Origin: Azospirillum cavernae
GTDB lineage: Bacteria > Pseudomonadota > Alphaproteobacteria > Azospirillales > Azospirillaceae
DNA: 64,000 nt
NCBI RefSeq assembly: GCF_003590795.1
Contig: NZ_QYUL01000001.1
Location: forward strand, 2,125,001 to 2,189,000
Direction: 5' to 3'
Of this stretch, positions 34,578 to 41,564 are shown piece after piece; within the stretch, counting starts at the first letter, position 1; every line of letters starts with the position of its first letter. Made by a program: the position numbers and the translations under genes. The notes beneath the pieces are model-generated. The model saw only the letters and a list, made by a program, of their open reading frames with translations. It was not told the origin of the DNA and did no database searches.

Positions 34578-34802
34578 GCCACAGCTTCAATCAACAGCGC
34601 GAGTTTGAAACAGGCTTTCCAAAAGCACATCACTTACGCGGTTTTTCGCCGCCAATCCGGTCTCAAGGGGATATTTGATGAATTCGATCCGATGAGCAAG
34701 TCGGAGGGAATCACCCTCGATCTCGATTGGGACACCATGACAGCCTGGGTAAATCGGGCTGGCGATCTCTACGGTGTACCGGGATTCGAGGCCGACGGTT
34801 GA
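34578..34802 (+). pseudogene. In-frame coding-like remnant after the SGHYRP-motif gene
   Basis: The frame that ends at TAG 34575-34577 stays open for a further 74 codons to TGA 34800-34802. It reads like protein (for example HITYAVFRRQSGLKGIFDEF and TMTAWVNRAGDLYGVPGFE). No ATG or good ribosome site is present; only a TTG at 34605. It may be a remnant of a downstream gene or a C-terminal extension cut by the TAG. I do not recognise it. Confidence 0.35.
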
Positions 34803-34885
34803 CAGCGCATAGGAACGAATGCGGCTCAGCGTCGGAACAAACAACTAACCAAACTCTGACAGCGCCCAAGGCCCGGACATGGAAA

Positions 34886-34914
34886 GGCCCCGAAACGCAT
34901 TACGTTTCAGGGCC
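34886..34914 (-). terminator. Intrinsic terminator of the tRNA-Thr remnant
   Basis: On the minus strand GGCCCTGAAACG, loop, then GCGTTTCGGGGCC and TTTCC. It is directly downstream of the CCA end of the tRNA fragment, as expected for the original tRNA gene. Confidence 0.8.
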
Positions 34915-34920
34915 TTAGAG

Positions 34921-34967
34921 TGGTGCCGCAACAGGGAATTGAACCCCGGACCTACTGATTACGAATT
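34921..34967 (-). other. 3' half of tRNA-Thr(CGT): prophage attachment-site remnant
   Basis: Read on the minus strand, this gives an exact tRNA 3' half: anticodon loop TTCGTAA (anticodon CGT), stem TCAGT, variable AGGTC, T-arm CGGGG-TTCAATT-CCCTG, acceptor TTGCGGC, then A-CCA (CCA is 34921-34923). No D-arm, 5' acceptor strand or 5' anticodon stem follows; the sequence becomes unrelated past 34967. This is the signature left when an element integrates in a tRNA gene by a site inside the gene's 3' half. The intact tRNA should lie at the other end of the element, but I see no second copy before 64000. Confidence 0.85.
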
Positions 34968-35144
34968 CTTTGATTTTATTGGAGGATAAAGGTTTTTCCC
35001 AGAAACGCCCCTCAGCGCGCCTCCAGCAATTTCAGCGGGTTGGATGGCTGGTGGGAACGGCTGGCCATCAGTCCGACGTCCTCCGCCACGCCAAACGCCG
35101 CGCACCAGGAACAGCCGCCCGCATCGTTGGAGCCACCCACGCTG

Positions 35145-35405
35145 TCACTCAGCTTGGTCGTCGCGCCTGACGCCGTCGCTGGAACCGTTCACCGGAGAAC
35201 GATTCGAGTTCGCGCGCCAGCCACAGAGCTTGGCGCCCGTGATGTTGTGGCTCAGCAACTGCTCAGCCGTCCCCTCGCTCAGCGTGTCGGCCCGGCTTGT
35301 GTAGACCGGGCGAAAGGCCGCGCAGGCGGCGTCAGTCCCGGCCCCACTCCCGGCGCAGCCGGTCAGCAGCACCACCAGAACGGCGCACATCGTCATCAAT
35401 CGCAT
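35145..35405 (-). CDS. Rz1-like outer-membrane spanin lipoprotein
   Basis: 86 residues with a lipoprotein signal: M-R-L-M-T-M-C-A-V-L-V-V-L-L-T-G-C (lipobox L-L-T-G-C, lipidated Cys at about 17). It starts inside the Rz-like gene in another frame, overlapping it by 74 bases, the classical Rz/Rz1 arrangement. With the inner-membrane spanin it would fuse the membranes at the end of lysis. It is longer than lambda Rz1 and less proline-rich. Confidence 0.7.
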   Translation of the reverse strand: MRLMTMCAVLVVLLTGCAGSGAGTDAACAAFRPVYTSRADTLSEGTAEQLLSHNITGAKLCGWRANSNRSPVNGSSDGVRRDDQAE

Positions 35406-35580
35406 GGCGGGTCTCCACCGCTTTGAGGGTCTGTTCGGTCTGTTCGGCGGCGGCCTGCCGCCGCCCCGCCCGGCGCTGAAACGCGCCGAAGGTGGCGATC
35501 GCCAGCAGGAGCGCGCCGACGGCGGCGAGGGTCGGGCCGATCCGGCCCCACAGCCCCGCCAGGAACGGCAGCCCGATCAC
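35332..35580 (-). CDS. Rz-like inner-membrane spanin
   Basis: 82 residues. One N-terminal membrane segment (GPTLAAVGALLLAIATFGAF), then a charged coiled coil (about 35-75, AAAEQTEQTLKAVETRHA). The ATG overlaps the endolysin stop as ATGA. Its neighbours, endolysin upstream and a nested lipoprotein frame downstream, identify the role better than its sequence does. Confidence 0.7.
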   Translation of the reverse strand: MIGLPFLAGLWGRIGPTLAAVGALLLAIATFGAFQRRAGRRQAAAEQTEQTLKAVETRHAIDDDVRRSGGAADRLRREWGRD

Positions 35581-36338
35581 GCGGCTTGGCGCTGGTCGGC
35601 CCAGCGCTGGTACAGCAAGAACCCGACCGCGCCCGCCAGCAGGATGGCCACCGGCCAGCCCAGCCCGCCCGACGGCAGGCTGTCCAGCAGGCCGCGCGCG
35701 GCGTCCGACACCTCGCGCGCCTGGTCAATGGCCACCGCCACGCCCGCCAGCCCCAGCGCGCCGCCGCCACCGACGCCAGCCGCCGACTTGGACAGCGGCT
35801 TGGGCGCGGGCTGGGGTTCGGGCGCGCCGGTCGCGGGATGATCGACGCCTGACAGGAACAGCGCCGTTTCCGCCGCCCGCCGCTTGACCAGGCCGGGCAT
35901 CACCTTGCCCGCGCCCCGCGTCCATTTGGAAAATTCGACGGCGGCGCCGGCCAGATCACCCGCGTTCAGCTTGGCCAGCAAGGTGGAGGGCTTGCCGATC
36001 TTGAGCGTGACAAAGCCGTCCTTGCCCGGATCCTGGCGGGTCGCCTTCCGGCCCGTCCCAACGTTGAAGACAAAGGAAGCAAGAACCCCACGCTGCGTGT
36101 CGGTCAGCGGCGTTTTGACCGCGCCGTCGACGATGGCGACGGCGGCATTGAGGTCGGCGAGCAGCCAAGCGTCGGCCTGCTCCTTGGTGATGACCAGGCC
36201 GGGACGCACCTCCGGCCCGGTGTGGCCATAGCCGATGGTCCAGGGCGCGCCGCCGCTGGCCGGATCGGGGTAGGCCGTCAAGCGAAGGCCTTCCGCGTCT
36301 TTGACCAGGTCGATGACGGGTTGAGGAACAGGGCGCAT
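35577..36338 (-). CDS. Phage endolysin, GH24 lysozyme with C-terminal membrane segment
   Basis: 253 residues. GH24 domain about 1-150: E-G-L-R-L-T-A-Y-P-D (catalytic Glu at about 15), I-G-Y-G-H-T-G (near 37), T-D-T-Q-R-G-V-L-A-S-F-V-F-N-V-G-T-G. Then a Pro/Ala/Gly linker (about 160-190) and a C-terminal hydrophobic segment (GWPVAILLAGAVGFLLYQRW). The C-terminal anchor replaces the usual N-terminal signal-anchor and may hold the enzyme in the membrane until a holin acts. GGAGGATTTCC precedes ATG 36338. No separate holin gene is seen next to it. Confidence 0.85.
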   Translation of the reverse strand: MRPVPQPVIDLVKDAEGLRLTAYPDPASGGAPWTIGYGHTGPEVRPGLVITKEQADAWLLADLNAAVAIVDGAVKTPLTDTQRGVLASFVFNVGTGRKATRQDPGKDGFVTLKIGKPSTLLAKLNAGDLAGAAVEFSKWTRGAGKVMPGLVKRRAAETALFLSGVDHPATGAPEPQPAPKPLSKSAAGVGGGGALGLAGVAVAIDQAREVSDAARGLLDSLPSGGLGWPVAILLAGAVGFLLYQRWADQRQAA

Positions 36339-36359
36339 GGAAATCCTCCTTCTGCGCAT

Positions 36360-36391
36360 GAAAAAAGCCGCCGGGCGGGTGCCGGGCGGCT
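36360..36391 (-). terminator. Intrinsic terminator between tail-fibre and lysis genes
   Basis: Minus strand: AGCCGCCCGGC, loop, GCCCGGCGGCT, then TTTTTT (plus-strand A-run 36361-36366). One mismatch in an 11-base stem. It separates the fibre module from the lysis module, so the latter may have its own promoter or rely on antitermination. Confidence 0.75.
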
Positions 36392-36421
36392 GAGAAAACT
36401 GGAATGTTGTCGCGGTTGGGT

Positions 36422-36964
36422 TCAGCCGCCGGGCCAACCCAGATCAATCCCGGCGGCGTAAGCCGTCAGCGCGTCATCGACGGTCTCGGCGGCATCGATG
36501 GCGGCGCTCAACTCCTCCTCGCGGGCGAAGCAGGACTGCACGAAAACCCCGATGGCCAGCAAGGCGGTGGCCAGTGCGGCCTTGCCGACGCGGGCGAAGC
36601 CATCCGCCGTCTTCCAGACCGTCTCGAAGCCGCCACCGGCCAGCTCGACCTGACTGGCCAGGGTCAGATTGCTGGCCACGTCGTCGTAACTGGCCTTGTC
36701 GCTGCGCCAGCGTTGGCCGCCAATCAGGACGCCACGGTCGCGCTCGGTCTTGCGACGCGCGACCACAGCCGCGCGCAGTTGGGCGAGCAGATAGTCGAGC
36801 GTCGGCGGCTGGACGGCGCCGTCAACGCACACATAATCGTGCGTGGCCCAGGCCGACAACGCGTCAGGAACCCGCACCCACAGAATCGATGGGTGATACA
36901 GGCCGGTCGGATCGTCGGTTACAAACTCGGCGCAAACGCCGGCATCAATGCGTGCCCACATCAT
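36422..36964 (-). CDS. DUF4376-domain tail fibre-associated protein
   Basis: 180 residues from ATG 36964 (overlapping the fibre stop). The N-terminal 60 residues resemble the start of tail-fibre assembly proteins (W-A-R-I-D-A-G-V-C-A-E-F). From about 80 on, the DUF4376 pattern is seen: A-R-R-K-T-E-R-D-R-G-V-L-I-G-G-Q-R-W, S-D-K-A-S-Y, and V-F-V-Q-S-C-F-A-R-E-E-E-L. Its position right after the fibre supports a role in fibre assembly or as its tip. Confidence 0.65.
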   Translation of the reverse strand: MMWARIDAGVCAEFVTDDPTGLYHPSILWVRVPDALSAWATHDYVCVDGAVQPPTLDYLLAQLRAAVVARRKTERDRGVLIGGQRWRSDKASYDDVASNLTLASQVELAGGGFETVWKTADGFARVGKAALATALLAIGVFVQSCFAREEELSAAIDAAETVDDALTAYAAGIDLGWPGG

Positions 36965-38319
36965 CCACCCCACTTGATACACACCGCCCCGACGCGACCG
37001 GGCGTTCCGGCCCCGCCGGTGAAGGCCAGAGATCCGCCGCTGCCGCCCCCGCCGTAACTGACCCCACCGAAGGTCGCGAATTGAGACCGATATTCGGGGT
37101 TGTAGTCACCGCCGATTCCTGTGCCGTCCGCGCCACGCTGGTTGAGATCGTTCGGTCCTGCCGCCCCGCCGGTCGCCGACAACAGCGTTCCGAAGGACGC
37201 GGACCCGCCGGGCTGCCCAAGTGATCCGCCCGCCGGAACGACGATGGTGAAAACCTGGCCTGGGGTCACAGGAAGATTGTACTTGATCGACACGCCGCCG
37301 TTTCCGGCGGGTCCGCCCTCGGATGAATCGTACTGGCTGGTGTCGTAACCGCCGCCACCGCCGCCGCCCACCACCGTCACCTGGGTCAGCAGCGTGACGC
37401 CCACCGGCACCGTGAAATTGGTTGCGCCAGGCGTGGAAAAGATCCATTCGCCCGCTCCAGCGCCTGCGGTGAAGGCCGTCGGCGCAGACCAATCGGACCA
37501 GCCCAGCGTGGCGCCTTGATGTTGACACTGGAAATAATAGACGGTCAGCGGCGTGAGGGCGGCGGTCGATGGCAATGTGACGGAGGTCAAGGCCCCGGCG
37601 CTGATCCCGCTGTCGTAGACGACCGTGTCGAAGCTGGGCACCGTCGAGACCCGCCAGCGTGACGCCGCGTGCGCGTCCGCTCCGGCGACAACCGAAAACG
37701 GCGAGCTGGTCAGGGTGGGCTGGAGCGCGGCCCCAGCCGACCCGTTGGCGGGCGTCAGGTTTGTCGGTCGGGAGACAAAGGAAAAGATCGCCGCGCAGGT
37801 GAAGGCCGTCGGCGTGCTGGGGGCCGACCAATGCCCCTCGACGTCGGCGTAAGCGACGCGCCACCAATAGACGCCGGTCGTCGTCAAAACCAAGTCGGGG
37901 ACGGCGTAAGAGGCCACGGCCTCCACCGTGCCGCTGTGCAGGATGGGGACAAAGCTGGGACTTGTGGCGATCTCAAACCGCGCTTGCCCCTGAGCGACCC
38001 CGTAGAGCGAATAATAGGGCGATGCCGACAGCGTCGGCGTGCCGCTGACGCCGATCGCGCCCGCCGCCGGACCCAGGTTGATGGGTTGCCGCACCAGCGC
38101 CGTCGATGAAATCGTTCGGATGGCCTGGAGCAGCTGGGTATGGTCGCCGCCCGATGGCGCGAGGCCTGCGGTTTGGATCACCGTCAGCATCTCACCCTGG
38201 ACGCCGTTGAGCCAGTCGGCGGTGATGACGGTGGCGGGAACGCCGGTGGCGGGGCTGCCCTCCGTAAAGAGCGACCGCCCCGAGGAGGTCGCGGCGGTCG
38301 GATGATCGATGGCGTCCAT
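36961..38319 (-). CDS. Tail fibre protein with fibronectin-like repeats and glycine-rich tip
   Basis: 452 residues from ATG 38319. An N-terminal attachment region (about 1-65) has VITADWLNGVQGEMLTVIQT, common in tail fibres. Two or three similar beta-rich units of about 95 residues follow, each with W-R-V at its middle (YWWRVAYADVEGHWSAPSTP and RWRVSTVPSFDTVVYDSG), resembling fibronectin type III domains. From about 300 to the end the sequence is glycine-rich (VVGGGGGGGYD and SYGGGGSGGSLAFTGGAG), ending in A-V-C-I-K-W-G-G. Host-receptor binding is the likely role. Confidence 0.75.
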   Translation of the reverse strand: MDAIDHPTAATSSGRSLFTEGSPATGVPATVITADWLNGVQGEMLTVIQTAGLAPSGGDHTQLLQAIRTISSTALVRQPINLGPAAGAIGVSGTPTLSASPYYSLYGVAQGQARFEIATSPSFVPILHSGTVEAVASYAVPDLVLTTTGVYWWRVAYADVEGHWSAPSTPTAFTCAAIFSFVSRPTNLTPANGSAGAALQPTLTSSPFSVVAGADAHAASRWRVSTVPSFDTVVYDSGISAGALTSVTLPSTAALTPLTVYYFQCQHQGATLGWSDWSAPTAFTAGAGAGEWIFSTPGATNFTVPVGVTLLTQVTVVGGGGGGGYDTSQYDSSEGGPAGNGGVSIKYNLPVTPGQVFTIVVPAGGSLGQPGGSASFGTLLSATGGAAGPNDLNQRGADGTGIGGDYNPEYRSQFATFGGVSYGGGGSGGSLAFTGGAGTPGRVGAVCIKWGG

Positions 38320-38321
38320 TC

Positions 38322-38789
38322 TCACACCTTGATTGTGGTTACGGTTTTGGCCAGCGGCAGATCGATCACGACGGTGACGGTCTCCATCACCGGGCTGCCG
38401 TCCACCACAAGAGGGTTCCCCTCGGAATCCGTCGCCTGCCGCGTCACCAGAATCGGTTGCGGCGTCGTCTGGCCGCCTCCCGCAGCAAAGCGATATCGGG
38501 GCGGGATGTTGGGCAGGTTGAACGTGGTCGCCCCGTCACCGGCGCCCCAGCGCGTTCCGACCACGCCGAAGAGGTCGACGTAGGTCTGGCGGGACACCGC
38601 GCGACCGTCGCAGACCAGGCGATCCGGCGGCGTCACATCCCCCGCAAAGACCTCCAACGTCCCGGTGGGCGTCACCGCGCTCCGGCTGAACAGGGCGTTC
38701 AACTCGGTGCGGATGATCTCCAGCGTCTGACGCAGAGCGCTCAGGCGGGGTGCGGTGCGGAAGAGGCTGGGGTCTACAGAGCTGGTCAC
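38322..38789 (-). CDS. Phage tail collar-domain protein
   Basis: 155 residues from GTG 38789 (GGGAG eight bases upstream); an in-frame ATG at 38816 is the alternative. A helical N-terminus (LSALRQTLEIIRTELNALFS) is followed by the collar domain: G-T-L-E-V-F-A-G-D-V-T-P-P-D-R-L-V-C-D-G and F-G-V-V-G-T-R-W-G-A-G-D-G-A-T-T-F-N-L-P-N. The collar domain joins the short fibre to the baseplate. It lies between gp48 and the large fibre. Confidence 0.75.
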   Translation of the reverse strand: MTSSVDPSLFRTAPRLSALRQTLEIIRTELNALFSRSAVTPTGTLEVFAGDVTPPDRLVCDGRAVSRQTYVDLFGVVGTRWGAGDGATTFNLPNIPPRYRFAAGGGQTTPQPILVTRQATDSEGNPLVVDGSPVMETVTVVIDLPLAKTVTTIKV

Positions 38790-38790
38790 G

Positions 38791-39438
38791 TCATGTCTCC
38801 CAAATGGTGAACCCATGATCCCAGCCGACCAGGCCGTCATCCCACGGCGCGGCGTCTGGCGAGGTGTAGGAAAAGCGCACCAGCGTGTGCGCCGCAGCAA
38901 CCCGGCGCAGGGCTGCCTCGAAAGCCGCCTCGCCCCACGCGGCGAGCGATTCGCCCGCCGCCGATTGACCGGCGCGCGCGTGCGTGGATGTCCATTGGAC
39001 CAGGCCGATGGACCAGACAAAGGACCAAGCGTCGCCACAGCAGGGACTCCCGGCTTGAGCGCCACCGGCGCGCGCCGGGCCGTATTGGGTGATCGTGACG
39101 TCGAAGCCCAGCGCCTTGGCGTAGGCGGTCAGGTAGGGGATGCTTTGGCCGCCCACGCCGATCAACTGCGCCACCACCGCCGCGCGGCGCTGCTGCAACG
39201 TGGTCTGGCCGCTGACCGCGAGCGTGGCCTCCCAATCCGGCAGCAGCTGGTGCGCGCCCGCCGGAAAGGCGTCGCTCAGCAGCGCCGCCGCGTCCGCGCT
39301 CTGCCGTTCATAGACCGCCGCCAGCCCGTCGAGCACCTGGGCTTGCGTCGTGCCTTCCTCGCGCGGCCAAATTCGCCCGGTCGGCAGCAGGGCTTGCAAG
39401 GCCGCGCGGAAGTCGGCGCGGCTGTAACGTGGCGGCAT
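38791..39438 (-). CDS. Mu gp48-like baseplate protein (DUF2313/YmfQ family)
   Basis: 215 residues. Family signature: L-L-P-T-G-R-I-W-P, D-A-F-P-A-G-A-H-Q-L-L-P-D-W-E, Q-R-R-A-A-V-V-A-Q-L-I-G-V-G-G-Q-S, and a C-terminal A-x-H-T-L-V-R-F. It is a baseplate wedge component of contractile tails and follows the gp47 gene after seven bases, as in Mu. The central cysteine pair (SPCCGDAW) is typical. Confidence 0.82.
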   Translation of the reverse strand: MPPRYSRADFRAALQALLPTGRIWPREEGTTQAQVLDGLAAVYERQSADAAALLSDAFPAGAHQLLPDWEATLAVSGQTTLQQRRAAVVAQLIGVGGQSIPYLTAYAKALGFDVTITQYGPARAGGAQAGSPCCGDAWSFVWSIGLVQWTSTHARAGQSAAGESLAAWGEAAFEAALRRVAAAHTLVRFSYTSPDAAPWDDGLVGWDHGFTIWET

Positions 39439-39445
39439 GGCGACC

Positions 39446-40546
39446 TCAAACGAAGGTGATGACGCCCAGCGTCAGCATGTGGCCGGGCGGCGCTGAGACG
39501 TCGTCCAGCGGCGCGTTGATGTCGAAGCTGGAATCGCCCAGCGCCACCTGCACCGCTTCCCACAGGCGGTTGATGTTCACCGTCCCGCCGGGCGTGGCGT
39601 CTTCGCGCAGGCGTTCGATCAGGGCGTCGCGCGCCGCCGCCTGCGAGGACAGGGGGATTCCAGCGATGGTCAGCGCCAGCGGCGACGGGATCGGCGCGAC
39701 GACATAGACCAGCGCCGTCACCGGCTGGAGCGGCCAGAGCGCGTTGGCGACGGTCAGCTGGTCGCCGGTGGCCGGTTGCGCGCGGGTTTCGGCGCTCGCC
39801 ACGCCGTCCGATCCTTGCGGAAAACCGCCATGCGCGGCCTGCGCGTCGTCGAGCATCACAAACAGCACGACGGTGCCCAGCCCCGCGCCGTTGCGGACGC
39901 ACCAGGACCGCGTCACGCCGGGGACGGCGAGCGCCCAGCTGACGAAATCGTCATGCGCGCCGCCCATCGCCGTGATCTGGTAGGCGGTCAGCATGCGGGT
40001 GCGCAGCTCCTCGTCCGCCTCGACATCCGCCCCACCAATCAGCGCGCCGCTCGTGCCCGACGACGGCACGCCGGAAACCGCTTGCGACAAGGCGAAGGCC
40101 GCGCCCGCGTCGGTGTTGCCGCCCGCCCCCGGCTCGTCGGCGAGGACCGGGACGCTCGCCGTTCCAGCAACCCCAACGGCAACCGTCTGGGTGCTGGTGA
40201 ACGCCCGGCCATCGGCGGCGCGGGCGATGACCGTCCCGCTCGGGATCACGGCGCCGACGGCCCCGGCGAAGGTCACGATTCCGGTCGCGGCGGCGGCGGG
40301 CTTGCGGGTGACGCCCTTCAGGGCCGCCCAGCCCTCCAGGGCCTCGTCGGTGCAGGTGAAGGGGACGGCCTGCTTGGCGATCCAGTCCAGATAGCCGTAA
40401 TGCAGATGCGCCAGCCCGGCTTGAGCCGCCCCCAGCACCCCAAGCACCGACCGCCGCAACAGGTTGGCCCCACCATCGACCGCCGAGGCGACGTCCTGCG
40501 CCACCTGCTGGCGGATGTCGGTGAGGGTTGGACGCGAAAACGGCAT
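39446..40546 (-). CDS. Baseplate J-like protein (Mu gp47)
   Basis: 366 residues from ATG 40546. Baseplate_J motifs: an N-terminal R-P-T-L-T-D-I-R-Q-Q-V, then GWAALKGVTRKPAAAATG, P-S-G-T-V-I-A-R-A-A-D-G, A-G-A-G-G-N-T-D-A-G (E-P-G-A-G-G-N motif), and D-E-E-L-R-T-R-M-L-x-A-Y. The C-terminus has D-A-L-I-E-R-L-R-E-D-A-T-P-G-G-T. Wedge protein of contractile tails. It overlaps the gp46 gene by one base. Confidence 0.88.
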   Translation of the reverse strand: MPFSRPTLTDIRQQVAQDVASAVDGGANLLRRSVLGVLGAAQAGLAHLHYGYLDWIAKQAVPFTCTDEALEGWAALKGVTRKPAAAATGIVTFAGAVGAVIPSGTVIARAADGRAFTSTQTVAVGVAGTASVPVLADEPGAGGNTDAGAAFALSQAVSGVPSSGTSGALIGGADVEADEELRTRMLTAYQITAMGGAHDDFVSWALAVPGVTRSWCVRNGAGLGTVVLFVMLDDAQAAHGGFPQGSDGVASAETRAQPATGDQLTVANALWPLQPVTALVYVVAPIPSPLALTIAGIPLSSQAAARDALIERLREDATPGGTVNINRLWEAVQVALGDSSFDINAPLDDVSAPPGHMLTLGVITFV

Positions 40547-40980
40547 CAGGCGACTCCTTGCCAAGCCCAATCAAAGTTAAAGCTGGTCGATTGGCCGTCG
40601 CTGCGGTGGGCGATCACCCAGACGCCCAAGGTCGAGCGGCGCGCCCATTCCACGCGGATCGTGAAGCGCGCGACCACGCCGTCGTCGATCAGCCATTGCA
40701 GCGCCTCGGCGACGTAATCGGCGGCGCGCCGCCGGGTCTCTTCCGTCTGCTTGGCGCGGTCGAGCAACCACAGCCGCGAGCCGATCTCGCGATCTCCCCA
40801 CCAACCCCGCCGGTCGCCCGTGCCGTCCGGCAGGCTGTCGGAGGCGGTCGCCGGGCGGTCGGTGAACAGGCTGACCAGGATGGCGGTGGCCAAGTCGTCG
40901 CCCGTGTCCAGGTCGCCAGAGACCAGGGACCAATCGCCCCGCGCGTCGTTGGCGATCCAGGACACCAGGATGTCGGCCAT
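40546..40980 (-). CDS. Phage GP46 family baseplate protein
   Basis: 144 residues. GP46 pattern: G-D-W-S-L-V-S-G-D-L-D-T-G-D-D-L-A-T-A-I-L-V-S-L-F-T-D-R, R-R-G-W-W-G-D and G-S-R-L-W-L-L-D-R-A-K. Located between gp45 and gp47 as in Mu, with two-base spacing on one side and a one-base overlap on the other. Confidence 0.85.
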   Translation of the reverse strand: MADILVSWIANDARGDWSLVSGDLDTGDDLATAILVSLFTDRPATASDSLPDGTGDRRGWWGDREIGSRLWLLDRAKQTEETRRRAADYVAEALQWLIDDGVVARFTIRVEWARRSTLGVWVIAHRSDGQSTSFNFDWAWQGVA

Positions 40981-40982
40981 GG

Positions 40983-41564
40983 CTATTCCTGTTGGTTGGG
41001 GATGGCCGTGCTGGCCCCGCCCGGCTGCACGCCGTTGTGCGTGTGCTCGTTATAAATGGCCCGCATGCTGGCCATGCTGCGCCCGCCGCCGCCGACCTGG
41101 TCAATGATGTCGCCCGTCACCTCCAGCAGCGGCGCCTCGATGCGGACTTTCGCGCTTGCCTTGATCGTCAGGCTGGGGGTGTCCTCAATCGTGATCGGCA
41201 GCCCCGCGCCCTTGACGACGATGCCGTTGCGGGTCAAATGGACCGATTGGCCGAGGTCGTCGTAGAGGCAGACCTCTCCACCGGCCAGCCCCTTCGGTCG
41301 AGCGCCCTGGTTGCCGCTGGCCACCACCACGCCCATTGAGCGGTCGCCGCCGACGAACAGCAGCACGACGTCGCTGCCGATCGGCGGGACCGACGAGAGG
41401 CCGTATTCGATGAGGCGCGGGGTGTTGTCGCGCAACTCATCGACGCCCAAGCGGACCTGCATCGTCTGCACCGCGCCGCCATCGGTGACGGCGGTGATCC
41501 GGCCCCGGCCAATCGCCAGCAGCGCGCGGGTGTAAAGGCGCTCGATCAGTCCCGGATCGCTCAT
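40983..41564 (-). CDS. Phage baseplate assembly protein V (Mu gp45-like spike)
   Basis: 193 residues from ATG 41564 (ATGA overlap with gp44). N-terminal OB-fold region (G-R-G-R-I-T-A-V, V-P-P-I-G-S-D-V-V-L-L-F-V-G-G-D), then a repetitive beta-stalk typical of the puncturing spike and a C-terminal IYNEHTHNG motif. H-x-H near the tip commonly coordinates the apical iron. It forms the cell-puncturing needle of the contractile tail. Confidence 0.85.
   Translation of the reverse strand: MSDPGLIERLYTRALLAIGRGRITAVTDGGAVQTMQVRLGVDELRDNTPRLIEYGLSSVPPIGSDVVLLFVGGDRSMGVVVASGNQGARPKGLAGGEVCLYDDLGQSVHLTRNGIVVKGAGLPITIEDTPSLTIKASAKVRIEAPLLEVTGDIIDQVGGGGRSMASMRAIYNEHTHNGVQPGGASTAIPNQQE

Noticed and set aside
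34587..34844. Minus-strand 85-codon frame
   Set aside because: Opposite the coding-like remnant that continues the frame of the upstream gene; no ribosome site or recognisable pattern.
34921..34990. Complete tRNA gene
   Set aside because: Only the 3' half from the anticodon loop to CCA can be folded; the 5' acceptor, D-arm and 5' anticodon stem are absent.
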